In this document: positions 54,642 to 64,000 of the stretch, piece by piece | Layout of the letters: every line of letters begins with the position of its first letter | Numbering within the stretch: the stretch's first letter is position 1 | Program-made: the position numbers and the translations under genes | NCBI GenBank assembly: GCA_938743325.2 | Contig: OW568900.1 | Location: forward strand, 1-64,000 | DNA: 64,000 nucleotides | Reading direction: 5' to 3' | DNA from: Pycnococcus provasolii | Lineage: Eukaryota; Chlorophyta; Pseudoscourfieldiophyceae; Pseudoscourfieldiales; Pycnococcaceae | The notes under the pieces: generated by a model | Database searches by the model: none | Told to the model about the DNA's origin: nothing | The model's input: the letters and a program-made list of their open reading frames with translations, nothing else

Positions 54642-56489
54642 TCAGTGGTGGTGGTACTCTCGCCAACTGACATTCTCGAGATGCTCCGCCTTTCCTTTCA
54701 CCGTCTGCTCCATATCCTCCTGGTATGCCTCCATTTTGTCGCACAGCGATGACGACGCGCCACCGAGCATGCGCGCGGCAAGAAGCGCGGCATTTGCAGA
54801 ATTTCCAATGGCAACCGTCGCGACGGGTACGCCCTTGGGCATGCATGCGATGCTCAGCAGCGCGTCGACGCCGTCGAGGGGATAACCCTGCGGCTTCACT
54901 GGAACGCCCACGACTGGCAGAGGTGTGCACGCAGCCACCATGCCAGGCAGATGCGCCGCGCCGCCCGCACCCGCGATGATCACCTTCAGACCGCGATCGC
55001 GCGCCGTGCGCGCGTACTCCACCATGCGCTCCGGCGTTCGGTGCGCGCTTACGATGGACACCTCGTACGGAATGCCAAACTGCTCCAGAGTCTCGCACGC
55101 CGCGCCCATCGTCGCCAAGTCGGAGTCGCTTCCCATGATGACGCCAACGACGGGAGAGCTGCCGTGGTGCTCTTCGTGCGGCTTATCCAGCCTCATGACG
55201 TTGCGCCAGACGTCGCTGACGTTTTCACCCACAACCGTGATGTGCCCAAGCTTGCGCTGGTACTTCGCCTCCGTCTTGCCGTACCAGTGCGCGGACGCGC
55301 CGTGGATGCCCGTGCTCGCCTCCATCATGCCAAGTGCCTGATTCATGCCGTCTTCGCCGTCGTGCTGCCCAAGCACGTTCAGCATCCCCGCGGCACCAAC
55401 CTTCAGCGAGACGTCCTGCTCCGTGAGCGACCGGCGAAGGAGAACGCGAATCTGAGCCTCGAATTGGCTCACGTAGCAGCCTTCGATGCTGTAGTGCCCG
55501 CTGTTGTGCGGCCTTGGGGCAACCTCGTTGTACAGCACAGTCTCGCCATCCTCGAGGAGGAACATCTCGATGCCAAACACGCCGCAGATGTTTCCGCCAC
55601 CCTCGTTCGACGCGCGCAGCGCGTTGACGACATCCTCCGCAAGCTTGCGTGCATTCTTCAGAGCCTTGCGAGAGACGCCCTGCGGCGGCGTGATTGTGGT
55701 GTGACAGATGGAGTCGACGTGAGTCGTCTCGACGACGGGGAAGTAAAAGGCATTGTCGTTGCGGTCGAGTGCCACCATGACAGCGAGCTCCTTGGAAAAG
55801 TTGCACCACTGCTCGGCGTACAGCTCGCTGTCGTATCCGCCGAGGCTTTCGACCGCCGCGTCGGCGTCGTCGCGGGTGTGCACGACGGCATTTCCGCGCC
55901 CGTCGTACGCGAGCTTTCGACTCTTGAGCATGAACGGAAATCCGAGCGCGTCCATGGCCAAGTTGAAGGATGCCTCGTTGATGACGGGCACGAACTCCGG
56001 CGTCCCGACTCCCTGCTTTCGCATGTGTCCCTTCTGCTTGAACTTGTCCTGCAGCAGCCCGATGACTCGGCTGGGTGGCTGCACGTCGACGCCCTTCTCC
56101 TCGAGCGCCTGCAGCGCGTCGGCGGAGACGTGCTCGATTTCCACCGTCACGACGTCGCACCCTTCCGCGAACGCCAAAACAGCCTCCTTGTCCGCAAAGC
56201 TTCCGTTGACTTGTTCCGCCCCCGCGAGCGCCGCGGGGCACTTCGGCGTCGTGGGGTCGAGGCACTTGACGTGCACGCCCATGGGCGACGCCGCCTGCGC
56301 GAGCATTTGCCCGAGCTGTCCACCACCGAGCACGCCGACAGTGGTCTGATTCGCCGCTTGAGCGTTTACGACAAGGGAGGACCGCCGACCTAGCGAGCCA
56401 TGAAGACGACTTTTATGAGGCACACGCGGGAGGAGAGACGCGCGTAACCCACGAGCACCACCAAGGCGGGCACCAAGGACAGGCGCCAT
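54642..56489 (-). CDS. purKE: Bifunctional PurK-PurE: N5-CAIR synthetase and mutase, purine biosynthesis
   Basis: 615 residues. The first ~45 (Arg/Leu/Ala/Ser-rich, no acidic residues) look like a plastid transit peptide. Residues ~50-430 are PurK, an ATP-grasp enzyme: [67 protein letters not shown]. Residues ~450-600 are PurE class [27 protein letters not shown] with the active-site His, [14 protein letters not shown] and [18 protein letters not shown]. PurK carboxylates AIR to N5-CAIR using ATP and bicarbonate; PurE moves the carboxylate to carbon to give CAIR. The order PurK then PurE is that of plants and fungi. All key motifs are present, so it should be active. It lies head to a 2.7-kb gene-free region. 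Confidence 0.96.
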   Translation of the reverse strand: MAPVLGARLGGARGLRASLLPRVPHKSRLHGSLGRRSSLVVNAQAANQTTVGVLGGGQLGQMLAQAASPMGVHVKCLDPTTPKCPAALAGAEQVNGSFADKEAVLAFAEGCDVVTVEIEHVSADALQALEEKGVDVQPPSRVIGLLQDKFKQKGHMRKQGVGTPEFVPVINEASFNLAMDALGFPFMLKSRKLAYDGRGNAVVHTRDDADAAVESLGGYDSELYAEQWCNFSKELAVMVALDRNDNAFYFPVVETTHVDSICHTTITPPQGVSRKALKNARKLAEDVVNALRASNEGGGNICGVFGIEMFLLEDGETVLYNEVAPRPHNSGHYSIEGCYVSQFEAQIRVLLRRSLTEQDVSLKVGAAGMLNVLGQHDGEDGMNQALGMMEASTGIHGASAHWYGKTEAKYQRKLGHITVVGENVSDVWRNVMRLDKPHEEHHGSSPVVGVIMGSDSDLATMGAACETLEQFGIPYEVSIVSAHRTPERMVEYARTARDRGLKVIIAGAGGAAHLPGMVAACTPLPVVGVPVKPQGYPLDGVDALLSIACMPKGVPVATVAIGNSANAALLAARMLGGASSSLCDKMEAYQEDMEQTVKGKAEHLENVSWREYHHH

Positions 56490-57020
56490 TTCTTCGACAA
56501 GAGAGGGACTATGGGGTCAAAGCAAGCGGGGGGGGGGTGCCGCAACGAAAAAGAAAACTGAAAATGCAAACCCGAATAAAGAGGGAAAACAAAACCGAAA
56601 AGGGAAAACTCAAAAAAGTTATCCGGAACGAACTTATTTTTAGAACTGCGACTGACGAGAAAAACAGAAAAAACAAAACAGCTTACGTGGACCCTTTGTC
56701 CCACCTTTCCACCTCTTAGTTCTGGAATGCGCCGACCTGGTTTGTCGTTGGTTTCCTGTTCCTGCGACCTGATGTGACTGCAACCTCGACTTGCAGCCCC
56801 GACCGTTGGTGACAGCAACCTCGACTTGTTTTTTCGACTTGTTTTTTCGACCTTTTAGTGACAATGTAAACTTCCCCATCCATATCTTTTCACCGCAAGC
56901 TTTTTTGGATGTCACAACAGGTCGGCATTTTTGCAAGCAAAAATGCCGATGCCTGTCACCACACAACGGCAAGTTTGCAAGCGGTGCCACAGGGGGGTGT
57001 CACTTCACAACGGTTGGCAT
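56490..57020. other. Gene-free spacer upstream of PurK-PurE
   Basis: A/G-rich plus strand near 56540-56680, otherwise unremarkable. A repeated CGACTTG(TTTTT) word occurs near 56780-56850. It probably contains the PurK-PurE promoter. Confidence 0.45.
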
Positions 57021-57021
57021 G

Positions 57022-57120
57022 GGTGGGACGGGGAAGGGAGGGTGGGACGGGGAAGGGATGGGAGGGACGGGGAAGGGATGGGAGGGATGGGAGGGAGGGA
57101 TGGGAGGGATGGGAGGGAGG
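57022..57120 (+). repeat. G-rich minisatellite with quadruplex potential
   Basis: Words such as GGGACGGGGAAGGGAGGG and GGGATGGGAGGGATGGGAGG repeat without a single pyrimidine run for ~100 bases. Dozens of G-triplets at 1-4 base spacing give strong potential for G-quadruplexes on the plus strand. Confidence 0.9.
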
Positions 57121-57140
57121 ACATCGACATCGAGGTGACA

Positions 57141-57749
57141 TGGGAGGTGACATCGACCTTGCAAGGTAGCCTGCAAGGTACCCTTGTCAGACCTGTCAGA
57201 GGACTGCCAGAGACTGCCAGAGGCAGTCTGCTGCATCGGGAACGACTCTTCCTTTTGTCGACCAAACAGGTAGGGTTAAGCCAGGGTTACAGGTCTGGAA
57301 AGGACTAGGACGTCGGAAGAACCTCTCATTTTTCGTTCATTTCCTCCGACGACCGTCTGACGACCATGGTGGCGCGATGATGCGCTCATGCGCGCGGCGC
57401 ACAGCGCCGCTGAGCTACGCACTGCACGTAGGGAGGCTGCAGGGACGTCGCAGACTGCACTGGCCTGCGCCGCGACGCGCTTCGAGTATTACGGGTAACC
57501 CTAACCCTAATGGTGGATAACCCTACCTTTTCTTTTTCTTTTCTTTTTCTAGTCCGGGAGCCCAAAAACCGATTCCAAGGCACCCGAAACCCCAATCCGT
57601 CAAAACCCCAAAACAGAACCTGCGAGAACTAAACGCCCTCGCTCACGTTCCCGATGCAGCAGACTGCCTCTGGCAGTCTCTGGCAGTCCTCTGACAGGTC
57701 TGACAAGGGTACCTTGCAGGCTACCTTGCAAGGTCGATGTCACCTCCCA
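57141..57749. mobile_element. Element-like unit with 104-bp inverted ends
   Basis: 57141-57244 and 57646-57749 appear to be exact reverse complements (104 bases each, from TGGGAGGTGACATCGACC to GCATCGGGAACG). Within each arm lies a nested near-palindrome (CTGCCAGAGACTGCCAGAGG / GCAGTCT). The 401-bp centre holds short telomere-like words (GTAACCCTAACCCTAA near 57497) and no coding frame. The shape is that of a non-autonomous DNA transposon or foldback element, but no clear target-site duplication is visible (outer bases GGTGACA and AGTGTTG). Confidence 0.7.
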
Positions 57750-58360
57750 AGTGTTGATTTCTGGAGGAGATCTGAACGTCTAATTTTTGGGATGTCACTG
57801 TTACTTCTTTGGCGCATTTGTGCCATGGGGGAGTGACGGTTGTGAGATGTTCAGATGGAGTTTAGGGTTTATGGTTGGATGGGGACTCATTCAACAATGG
57901 GTCCCAGATGGTAGGAATAATGTATTGGAAGATGGACGACTCTCGTTCCACACTGGCTCTGGTGTTAGTTGGAATATAGATGGAGGGCTGTGGGTAGTTT
58001 GGAATCCCATATGACAGATTGTCATATGGAATAGGTCGAGGTGCCTCCTTGACATTGGACTTTTAACCAGGATATAGGTCGGAGTTTTCTCTCGACCTAT
58101 TCTCCCCTTGGAAGAGTCTGGCGCGCCGAGACGCACTCGGGCACGCCCTTCACTTTTACCCCATAGTAACCTTCACTCTTCTCTTTTATTTATTTTCCCC
58201 CGCGGCGCCATACTTCTTTGACACTTAAGTTGGAACTCTGTCTTGTTGGAAATAGGTACATAATTACCAAAGTAATAGTCGAAGGTTAAGGAAGGTGCGG
58301 TACTGGAGAAGCTTTCTGACCACCCCTAAGGCAGAAGCTAATTGGCGTCCTGTCCGGGGC
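57750..58360. other. Gene-free stretch
   Basis: No frame above ~80 codons with recognisable content, and no repeats detected by eye except a CATATGACAGATTGTCATATG inverted repeat at ~58008-58028. Confidence 0.45.
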
Positions 58361-58480
58361 GTCCCTTCCCTAAATGCCGGGAAGGGACGTTTTTACCCTT
58401 TTTTTCCCACCTAGTTGGCGTCTAACTGCTGTCCCTTCCGCGAACTTCGGGAAGGGACACGCTCCCGTGTCCCTTCCCGG
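58344..58480. repeat. Paired GTCCCTTCC hairpins, ~70-bp imperfect tandem
   Basis: GTCCCTTCCC (58361-58370) pairs perfectly with GGGAAGGGAC (58379-58388) around 8 bases. A second hairpin, GTCCCTTCC (58431-58439) with GGAAGGGAC (58450-58458), follows at ~70 bp, and each is preceded by TTGGCGTC. A third GTCCCTTCCCGGGG word lies at ~58469. No gene is supported from here to 59221. Confidence 0.8.
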
Positions 58481-59221
58481 GGCTTTTTGCACCACTTGCG
58501 TAGTACGTACGCCACTCTAGAGAGGACCCCCGCGTACACGGCAAGGCAACGGTACAATGTTCAATGTTCAAAGCCCAAAAAGGGCGGAAAAAGATTCTTA
58601 AGTAGATGCGCGCGTGAACGAACCGGTACTTAGGAAAGGACAGAGGCCTAAAAAGTACACATAATAACGAAGCGAGCTGAGCTCTCGACGAATTTTATCC
58701 AGAGGCCTAGACTATGGTCCTGTGTTATGCCGTTATGGCTGTGTTTTGTAGTCTAGACTATGGTGTCGTACGGAATGCCCCTTAAAAGTCCCAGACAGTG
58801 CATTTGGTCTGTCATTTGTTCCTGTTTTTAGGTGGATTGTGGGGTGGGGATTGTTAGGGGGTGTCCCCCAACGCGTTGCAAACGACACATCGTCATCTCA
58901 TCGTCATGGTCTGGGATGCACACGCGACGCGTTTAGGGAAACGAAAGGTCGCCCTCGAACACGAACGAAAGATCACGTTGACAACACTAGGCGGCCTTTT
59001 CCCCCTCTCCAAGAACAGAAGTTGGCCGCACGCGCTGTTCACAACTTCAACTCCCTTCCCTCCCTTCCCCTTCCCCATCTCGCTTTCGCTGTTTCTTCTT
59101 CGTTGCATTGTTAACAGTCCACGTCTCTGCTCGTTCACATCTGTGTGTTTATCCTGTTCTGTTTGGTTTGGTTTGTTTGTTTTATTAGCGTTCTGCTTGT
59201 TTCATTTTCTGCTCTTATCTT

Positions 59222-60712
59222 ATGCCGCCTTCCTTGGTGGACGCCTCCGTGTCCTGGCCGCTGGTGCGCCACGGAATCGCCAACGCGAACAAAAAGTCCG
59301 AAGACCGGTGGGTCGAACGAGCGTGGAACGCACGCACACTGGGCTTGCCACCCGTCGACGACACCACACGGACAGACGACGACTCGTTTCGAGATAACGA
59401 CTACCTGCGCATGTTCGGCATCTTCGACGGACACAACGGACCGCTATGTGCGGACTACCTCGCCAACAACTTTCCCAACGTGTTTGAACAGTGCGTCAAG
59501 GACTGCATGAGCTCCTCCTCCGCAAAGAGCAGTCGCGAGAGCAGTACCGACATGAGAAGTCGGGTGATTCAGACGGCTCTCACGCTCGCCTTTCTGCGAA
59601 CGGACGAGACGTTCTCGGCCAAACACGCGAAGAGCGGGAGCACGGCCACCGTCGTTGTCATCGAGGGGTGGCGCATTTTCACCGCCAATGTTGGGGACAG
59701 CCTTGCCAGCCTCGACGTGGGGGGCAACAAGGTGCGCCAGCTCGCGTACAACTTCCGCGTCGAGATAGCTGAGACGGAGCAGGCGCGGATCAGGAAGGCT
59801 GGCCAGGTGGTCAACAGGCTCTTGAACCGAGACGGCGATCCGGTGGGACCGCTGCGTGTCTGGCCGGGAGGACTGTGCCTCAGCCGCGCCATCGGAGACG
59901 TGGACGTTGGCCCAGTCATACTCGCCAAGCCTCATATTGGCATGGTGGACCTGCGCGAGGAGGCGGGTGGAGCCGCTTGTGAGCGTGGCTGTCGCATCGT
60001 GTTGGCGTCAGACGGGCACTGGGAGACGCAAGGGTACACCGGCACCGCTAACAAAAGTAGAGGCTTGCCTGCGCAGGAGGCTGCGGACAAGCTCATCGCC
60101 ACGAACTTGCAGACGTACGGCTTGCACGACGACATCGCGCTGTACGTGGTGGACATCCTACCTCGTGAGCGAGGGTTGGACTACCCGGCGACTTCAAATG
60201 GCACCGCGGCGCCGCGCTGCGGCTTGCCGTTCTTTCGCGGCGTGTCGTCGAAGACCCGCGTGACCTCCGTGCAGCGCATCCTCGAGATTGTGGAGCTGCC
60301 GGAGTACCTGCTTCCGGACTTTGAGAGGTCGTCCGAGTCGCACGTTTCGGCTGGAGGCGTCCGAAAGAACGAAATCCTCGAGGACTCCGCGCGGAGCATT
60401 GAGCGGAACGAAACTCCGCCGGATTTGAAAAAGTTGAAGACATTCGACGTGATCGCTGCCGGCGACGACGAGACGTCGTTTTCGAACGACCTCAAGGCGA
60501 AGCTGAACCTCGTCGTGAGTAAGGGCTCGCCAGATGTTTCGTTCGAGAACAACTTCGTGGGGCCTGGGCCGATTGACGTCGACAAGTATCCGTCGCACGA
60601 GGGCACGCACCACCTCGGCAACGAGGGCGGGCAGCACTTCGGCTACCTGAAGAAGGTGAAAAGTCGCGTGGATTGCGACTCGCCCCCGAACGTCGTCGTG
60701 TGTGCACTGTAG
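59222..60712 (+). CDS. PP2C-family protein serine/threonine phosphatase
   Basis: 496 residues. PP2C motifs are present in order: NKKSEDRW (motif 1, with the metal-binding acidic residue expected after ED), FGIFDGHNG (DGHxG metal site), SGSTATVVVI, FTANVGDSLAS, LSRAIGDVDVG, IVLASDGHWE (metal-binding Asp) and LHDDIALYVVDI. This looks catalytically complete. PP2C enzymes are Mn/Mg-dependent and remove phosphate from Ser/Thr. The C-terminal ~150 residues after the catalytic core are a charged extension without recognised motifs. There is no targeting signal, so probably cytosolic or nuclear. The ATG at 59222 follows a T-rich leader. It converges with the hydrolase gene 194 bp away. Confidence 0.95.
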   Translation: MPPSLVDASVSWPLVRHGIANANKKSEDRWVERAWNARTLGLPPVDDTTRTDDDSFRDNDYLRMFGIFDGHNGPLCADYLANNFPNVFEQCVKDCMSSSSAKSSRESSTDMRSRVIQTALTLAFLRTDETFSAKHAKSGSTATVVVIEGWRIFTANVGDSLASLDVGGNKVRQLAYNFRVEIAETEQARIRKAGQVVNRLLNRDGDPVGPLRVWPGGLCLSRAIGDVDVGPVILAKPHIGMVDLREEAGGAACERGCRIVLASDGHWETQGYTGTANKSRGLPAQEAADKLIATNLQTYGLHDDIALYVVDILPRERGLDYPATSNGTAAPRCGLPFFRGVSSKTRVTSVQRILEIVELPEYLLPDFERSSESHVSAGGVRKNEILEDSARSIERNETPPDLKKLKTFDVIAAGDDETSFSNDLKAKLNLVVSKGSPDVSFENNFVGPGPIDVDKYPSHEGTHHLGNEGGQHFGYLKKVKSRVDCDSPPNVVVCAL

Positions 60713-60906
60713 TTGCCTGGCAATGTGTCCCACGTACGGGCCGTGCGTGCTCGACGCCGTCGTCGAGAGACTCGGTTCCAATGGCGGAGATGGTGAGCAC
60801 CTTGATGTCCTGCCCACGATTCTACTTGCGGAGAACCTTGGTTTAAAACGCGCATCCGCGGCTGCGACTTCGCGTTTGATGTAGCAAAAACAAAAAAAGG
60901 AACAAT

Positions 60907-62286
60907 TTACACTTGTTGCAAAAGATGACCGTCCAAAAAGGCGTCTGCGTCATCATCCACAAGTTTGGGAACGTTGTCCATAATATCGGCGTAGACACGT
61001 ACGACGTGTGTCCTTTTGGGTCCATTGATCACGTCAAGGGCCTTCTCAAGCTCCTCCACGCACTCGACAGGCAGCTTTCCATCCAACTCGCCAGCGGCTA
61101 TGAACAATGGCCTCGGCGATATCGCGCACATTGCCCTCGGCGCGGCAAAATGCGTTCGCAGTCCCTGCGCGAGGCGATCAACGAGACGCTCGACCAGGGA
61201 AGATGGAAGACCGCCACCAGCGGCTGCGCCGTGTGCCGCCATCGCCTCTTTCCCCTTTGGCGACTTTACATACGCCTTCACAGCTTCCCCGAGAGCAAAT
61301 GCCTGCGCGGAACTTCGCGGCAAGTCGAGCTCGAGATATCCCGTGCTCCTTGCGTGCCCGATGTAGTCGCCAAAGCGGTCTGCATCGATCAGCCACTGGT
61401 AGTCGACGGCGCCTAGGATCGTCGCCGTCGCCGTGACACGCGCGTCGGCTGCCGCCAACAACCAAGCGACGGTGCCACCGTGTCCCACTCCCAGCACGCC
61501 GATGCGACGCGTGTCGACGTCGCCGCGCAGGGTGAGGTAGTCTAACATGTAGACGAGGTCGTACACGGAATCAAGTAGGTACGTCGCGGAGGCAGGCGCC
61601 GTTGGCGCCCCACGTGCGGGCAGTGTTCGCAGGCTCGCTTCAAGAGCGCGCGCGTAGCTTGTCGGGGTTGCCGCACGTGACCCGTGATGCCTGAGATCCA
61701 TGGCAACCGCGACGTACCCACGCCTTGCCGCTTGCTCCATGCGTGGGATCATCTCCTCCTTGCTCTTTCCCTCGTCGTGCACGAAGATAAGGGCGGGAAG
61801 TCGTTCGTTCTTCGCATCGGCTTTCTGCTGCGGTCTGATAATGCTGAAGGTCACGGTTGCGAGTCGCGCGCGCGCGTCGTCGCCCTGCTCTGTGCACATC
61901 TGCAGTTCCTCGCGGCTTAGTGGCTGTGCGTCTTTAGCGCGTGCGCCGACGGTGAGGTGGTGGTGAGCGCCACGGAGCTTAAGCACCTCAGAAACGTCAC
62001 GCTCCCCCGTTCGTGTATCGCCTTTTGTGAAGTCGATGACTTGTATTTTCTGCTCGCCGACGCGAAGCGCCGGTCGCATGTCGCCGTTTGCGACGTTGGC
62101 TTGACGCGGACCGACGCGACGCACGTCTGGCGCACGCTGGCGCACTTGGATTTGGTGAGGTGGGACCGGCACGCGTCCACGCGAGATGTGCGCCCAGCCT
62201 ATTCTGCGGTACCATTGGACGTCGAGCGGGTCATCGCGAGCAGTGTCGAAGGGCGAAGGCGGCGGTGGCGGTGGCGTGTCGTCCAT
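60907..62286 (-). CDS. Alpha/beta-hydrolase-fold protein without catalytic serine
   Basis: 459 residues. The N-terminal ~165 are of unclear fold (Pro-rich start, then mixed). An alpha/beta-hydrolase domain follows: LPALIFVHDEG, YVAVAMDLRHHGSRA, SVYDLVYMLDYLTLRGDVDT, RRIGVLGVGHGGTVAW, and near the C-terminus ISPRPLFIAAGELDGKLPVE. It resembles plant and bacterial dienelactone-hydrolase/acetyl-esterase-like proteins (PRPLLI-GELD). In those the nucleophile elbow is G-x-S-x-G; here it reads GVGHGG (nt ~61475-61500), with Gly in place of Ser, and the expected C-terminal catalytic His is not obvious. It is probably a non-enzymatic relative or has another chemistry. The start is the first ATG (MDDTPPPPPPSPFD). 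Stop and neighbours show no sign of decay. Confidence 0.82.
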   Translation of the reverse strand: MDDTPPPPPPSPFDTARDDPLDVQWYRRIGWAHISRGRVPVPPHQIQVRQRAPDVRRVGPRQANVANGDMRPALRVGEQKIQVIDFTKGDTRTGERDVSEVLKLRGAHHHLTVGARAKDAQPLSREELQMCTEQGDDARARLATVTFSIIRPQQKADAKNERLPALIFVHDEGKSKEEMIPRMEQAARRGYVAVAMDLRHHGSRAATPTSYARALEASLRTLPARGAPTAPASATYLLDSVYDLVYMLDYLTLRGDVDTRRIGVLGVGHGGTVAWLLAAADARVTATATILGAVDYQWLIDADRFGDYIGHARSTGYLELDLPRSSAQAFALGEAVKAYVKSPKGKEAMAAHGAAAGGGLPSSLVERLVDRLAQGLRTHFAAPRAMCAISPRPLFIAAGELDGKLPVECVEELEKALDVINGPKRTHVVRVYADIMDNVPKLVDDDADAFLDGHLLQQV

Positions 62287-63170
62287 GGCGTGCTGGCGTG
62301 GAGGAGGAGGCGGAGTGTCACGATGGAAGTTTCGGCTGAGAAGAGAAGGAAGTGAAAAAAGTAGCGGGTAGGGAGGGGAGGGGGTCCCGGGAATCTGACA
62401 AGCCAGAAAAAGTTGAGAAGCTTGAACGGGGATACATCAATGGTCATATACGAATATCGATTACAAATGCAAATCCGGGCCCTTTGTGGGCCCTTTCTTA
62501 AGTCGAGAGTTTGTAACGGTGTCACGTCCAAGAAGGGAACCCCGCGAAGAGGGACCCAGGACGGAGAGGGAGAAGGAGGAAGGGAAAGGTGGCCAGGCGC
62601 CCCAGACTGGTGGCGGCCGATAGAAAGAGAGGGGAGGAGAGAGCCCGATGGAATAAGGTGGTGCTGGGGGAAGGGCCCGGTGCCCGGTTTTGGCTTAGGT
62701 CAGGGGTCGCCCGGTCGAACCGGTCGACGTCACTCGGGCAAGCTTTTACGTGCTTAAGGTGCACGCTTCAGCAGTTTGTGTGTGCTTTACGTATAAGCCG
62801 AGGAGAGTCAAGTAGTGGTTTCAGTTTTAGGTTACAGTAACGTTTGGACAGCGTTTTCTTTGAATACCTAACCCGAGGTTCCCAGCTGTCAGTTCCGGCG
62901 AGCTCAGTTGTTAAGCAACAAAAGGGCACCCATTGGTGAATTGGTGTGGAGAGTCAAGGTAAATTGAGCGTAAAAGCTTGAGCAACAGCGTCTAAGGGCC
63001 GAGCTGACGCACAGGGGTACAGCAGCTGGTGAATGCAGGCTGGTGGTGACGAGGAAGAACAAGAACCTCACACGCCAATTTTGAGCAGCCAGTCGAGAGC
63101 CACAGGAGGAGACTCGCCAATTATCTCCCCTTAAAACAAAAAAAAGTTGACATACAGATATACCGGAGTA
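62287..63170. other. Gene-free stretch
   Basis: Purine-rich on the plus strand near 62550-62660; otherwise no gene or repeat I can support. The ~150 bases next to 62287 probably contain the hydrolase promoter. Confidence 0.45.
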
Positions 63171-63258
63171 TTTGAGAGTATTTTAGAGTATAAGTATTTT
63201 TTGAGTATTTTGAGTATTTTGAGTATTACTTAGTATTACTTAGTACTTGGTAGCCCTG
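63171..63258 (-). repeat. AT-rich GAGTATT repeat, right copy
   Basis: Runs of GAGTATTTT and AGTATTACTT ending GTACTTGGTAGCCCTG, the reverse complement of the start of 2588-2697. The two copies are in opposite orientation at the two ends of the window. Confidence 0.75.
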
Positions 63259-63395
63259 AACTACCTGCCAGGATGTAGCCGCCGACCAGCGATTAGGTTC
63301 CCGGAACCGGTAAACCCGAAAGGGTCTACCGAATAGATGGCCAGGTGTCAACTTTGGGATCCATAATTAAACAAGTTCTTCATACCATCTGGCCC

Positions 63396-63545
63396 CCGAC
63401 CTGTGGCGCCTAGGGTCCCTCCGACTTATTTGGTCCGCCGACCTGTAGGCCCCGACCAGCGATTTTCGCCGACCTGTGGCGCCTAGGGTCCCTCCGACTT
63501 ATTTGGTCGGCCGACCTGTAGGCCCGACCAGCGATTTTCGTCCCG
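63396..63545 (+). repeat. 73-bp tandem repeat, two units
   Basis: CCGACCTGTGGCGCCTAGGG starts at 63396 and again at 63469, and each unit ends GACCAGCGATTTTCG. Related words (GCCGACCAGCGATTAGG and AGGGTCTACCGAATA) also occur at ~63283-63337 and ~63572, so the repeat sits in a larger shuffled block. No gene is supported between 63546 and 63780. Confidence 0.8.
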
Positions 63546-63781
63546 GTAACCATAGACCCTAGAGGGTCTACCGAATAACTGAAATAAGTACTACCTTTAG
63601 GAAGTAGGGAAGGCCCTTCCGGAAAGGCACAGTACCAGAAGAGCGCCTAATGATAGGTCACCTTAGACTATTTTCCCACATCGTTGTATCATACTGTACT
63701 GGAGAGGAAATCACATCACAAAACAAAAGGTTGTGGGGGGATCCACACGTTGAGTTCACGTGAAGTATGACTATGACCCCC

Positions 63782-63806
63782 GGGGGGGGGGGGGGGGGGG
63801 GGGGGG
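63782..63806 (+). repeat. Homopolymer run of about 25 G
   Basis: An uninterrupted G run 24 bases before the ATG of the partial gene. Such runs are prone to length error in sequencing and can form quadruplexes. Confidence 0.9.
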
Positions 63807-63829
63807 ACAAACACAGGGGGAGAAACATT

Positions 63830-64000
63830 ATGCTTGAGATGATTGGCCAACTTGGCTCAGAACAAGCAGCTTCAGGAAGCGACATAAGCACGCGCTCGCG
63901 GGAAAACGAAGTTGCACCACTTGACGACGACGACGACGCAGCAGCAGCAGCAGCAGCAGGAGGAGGAGAACGCGAGCACTCAGAAAACGGCAAACCTCCT
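63830..64000 (+). CDS. Start of a gene leaving the window, acidic/Ala-rich N-terminus
   Basis: From the ATG at 63830 the frame is open for 57 codons to the last base of the window: MLEMIGQLGSEQAASGSDIS, a mixed polar stretch, then five Asp, seven Ala (a CAG-type run read as GCA), three Gly, and EREHSENGKPP. The composition resembles the disordered N-termini of the other proteins here. The opposite strand of the same stretch is also open but Ser/Pro/Ala-rich. Product unknown; only the start is seen. Confidence 0.45.
   Translation, partial: MLEMIGQLGSEQAASGSDISTRSRENEVAPLDDDDDAAAAAAAGGGEREHSENGKPP

Noticed and set aside
57360-57430. A GTAGCTCAGCGG word on the minus strand, like a tRNA D-arm/A-box.
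   Set aside because: No T-arm, anticodon arm or acceptor stem in register; it lies in GC-rich sequence inside the inverted-arm element.
63658-63993. Minus-strand frame of 111 codons across the G run at the right edge.
   Set aside because: It depends on reading through a homopolymer of uncertain length as poly-Pro; the plus-strand frame from 63830 has a better start and composition.

Overview
The window is one chromosome end of a unicellular eukaryote. It opens with uninterrupted CCCTAA repeats (a TTAGGG-type telomere read from the C-rich strand), passes through about 25 kb of repeat-rich subtelomere, and then enters a compact gene-dense region. Genes are mostly single long exons (one is 8.2 kb), spacers are a few hundred bases, and codons are GC-rich. 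A plant-type fused PurK-PurE with a transit-like leader, and a small transit-bearing protein resembling the N-terminal part of plastid DUF1517 proteins, suggest a photosynthetic protist, perhaps a small alga. I cannot name the species from sequence alone.

Region 1 (1-3.2 kb): telomere, variant telomere repeats, four copies of a ~110-bp element with two palindromes, an Ulp1-like gene fragment, a Ty1/copia remnant and a perfect 14-bp hairpin. Region 2 (3.2-9.2 kb): a ~2000-residue coiled-coil protein ending in an M48-peptidase-like domain that has lost its zinc-binding residues. Region 3 (9.25-19.36 kb): a 10-kb segment bracketed by ~155-bp inverted repeats. It holds one continuous 3092-codon frame built of shuffled type I polyketide synthase pieces (DH, ACP, KS, ER, KR, with a KS-ER-KR hybrid unit repeated in tandem in frame), running into an unrelated reading frame with a zinc-ribbon-like stretch, a long Glu tract and a possible GIY-YIG-like domain. 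Region 4 (19.37-23.4 kb): three tandem copies of a chimera made from broken ABCC-transporter and SMC4 (condensin) fragments. Region 5 (23.4-25.3 kb): interstitial telomere repeats and a ~150-190-bp dispersed repeat.

Region 6 (25.3-62.3 kb) is the conserved gene body: a small basic protein, an ER-type Cys-rich/thioredoxin-like protein, an RCC1/BLIP-II-like propeller, an LRR-coiled-coil protein, a giant twin cyclic-nucleotide-gated channel with two ankyrin blocks and a central EF-hand pair, SMC1 of cohesin, a DCC-family thiol oxidoreductase, proteasome lid subunit RPN6, a TMX2-like membrane thioredoxin, a plastid DUF1517-like protein, ORC3, an unknown gene between two interstitial telomere repeats, an Lsm10-like Sm protein, PurK-PurE, a PP2C phosphatase and an alpha/beta-hydrolase lacking its nucleophile. 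Neighbours are often convergent with 60-260 bp between stops, or divergent with short shared promoters. Interstitial CCCTAA tracts sit in several of these spacers. Region 7 (62.3-64 kb) holds repeats, a long G run and the first 57 codons of a gene that leaves the window.

The gene body encodes housekeeping functions (chromosome cohesion, replication, proteasome, purine synthesis, signalling) with no operon-like theme. The unusual content lies in the subtelomere, where gene pieces have been cut, joined and tandemly amplified, and in several proteins that carry conserved folds without catalytic residues.
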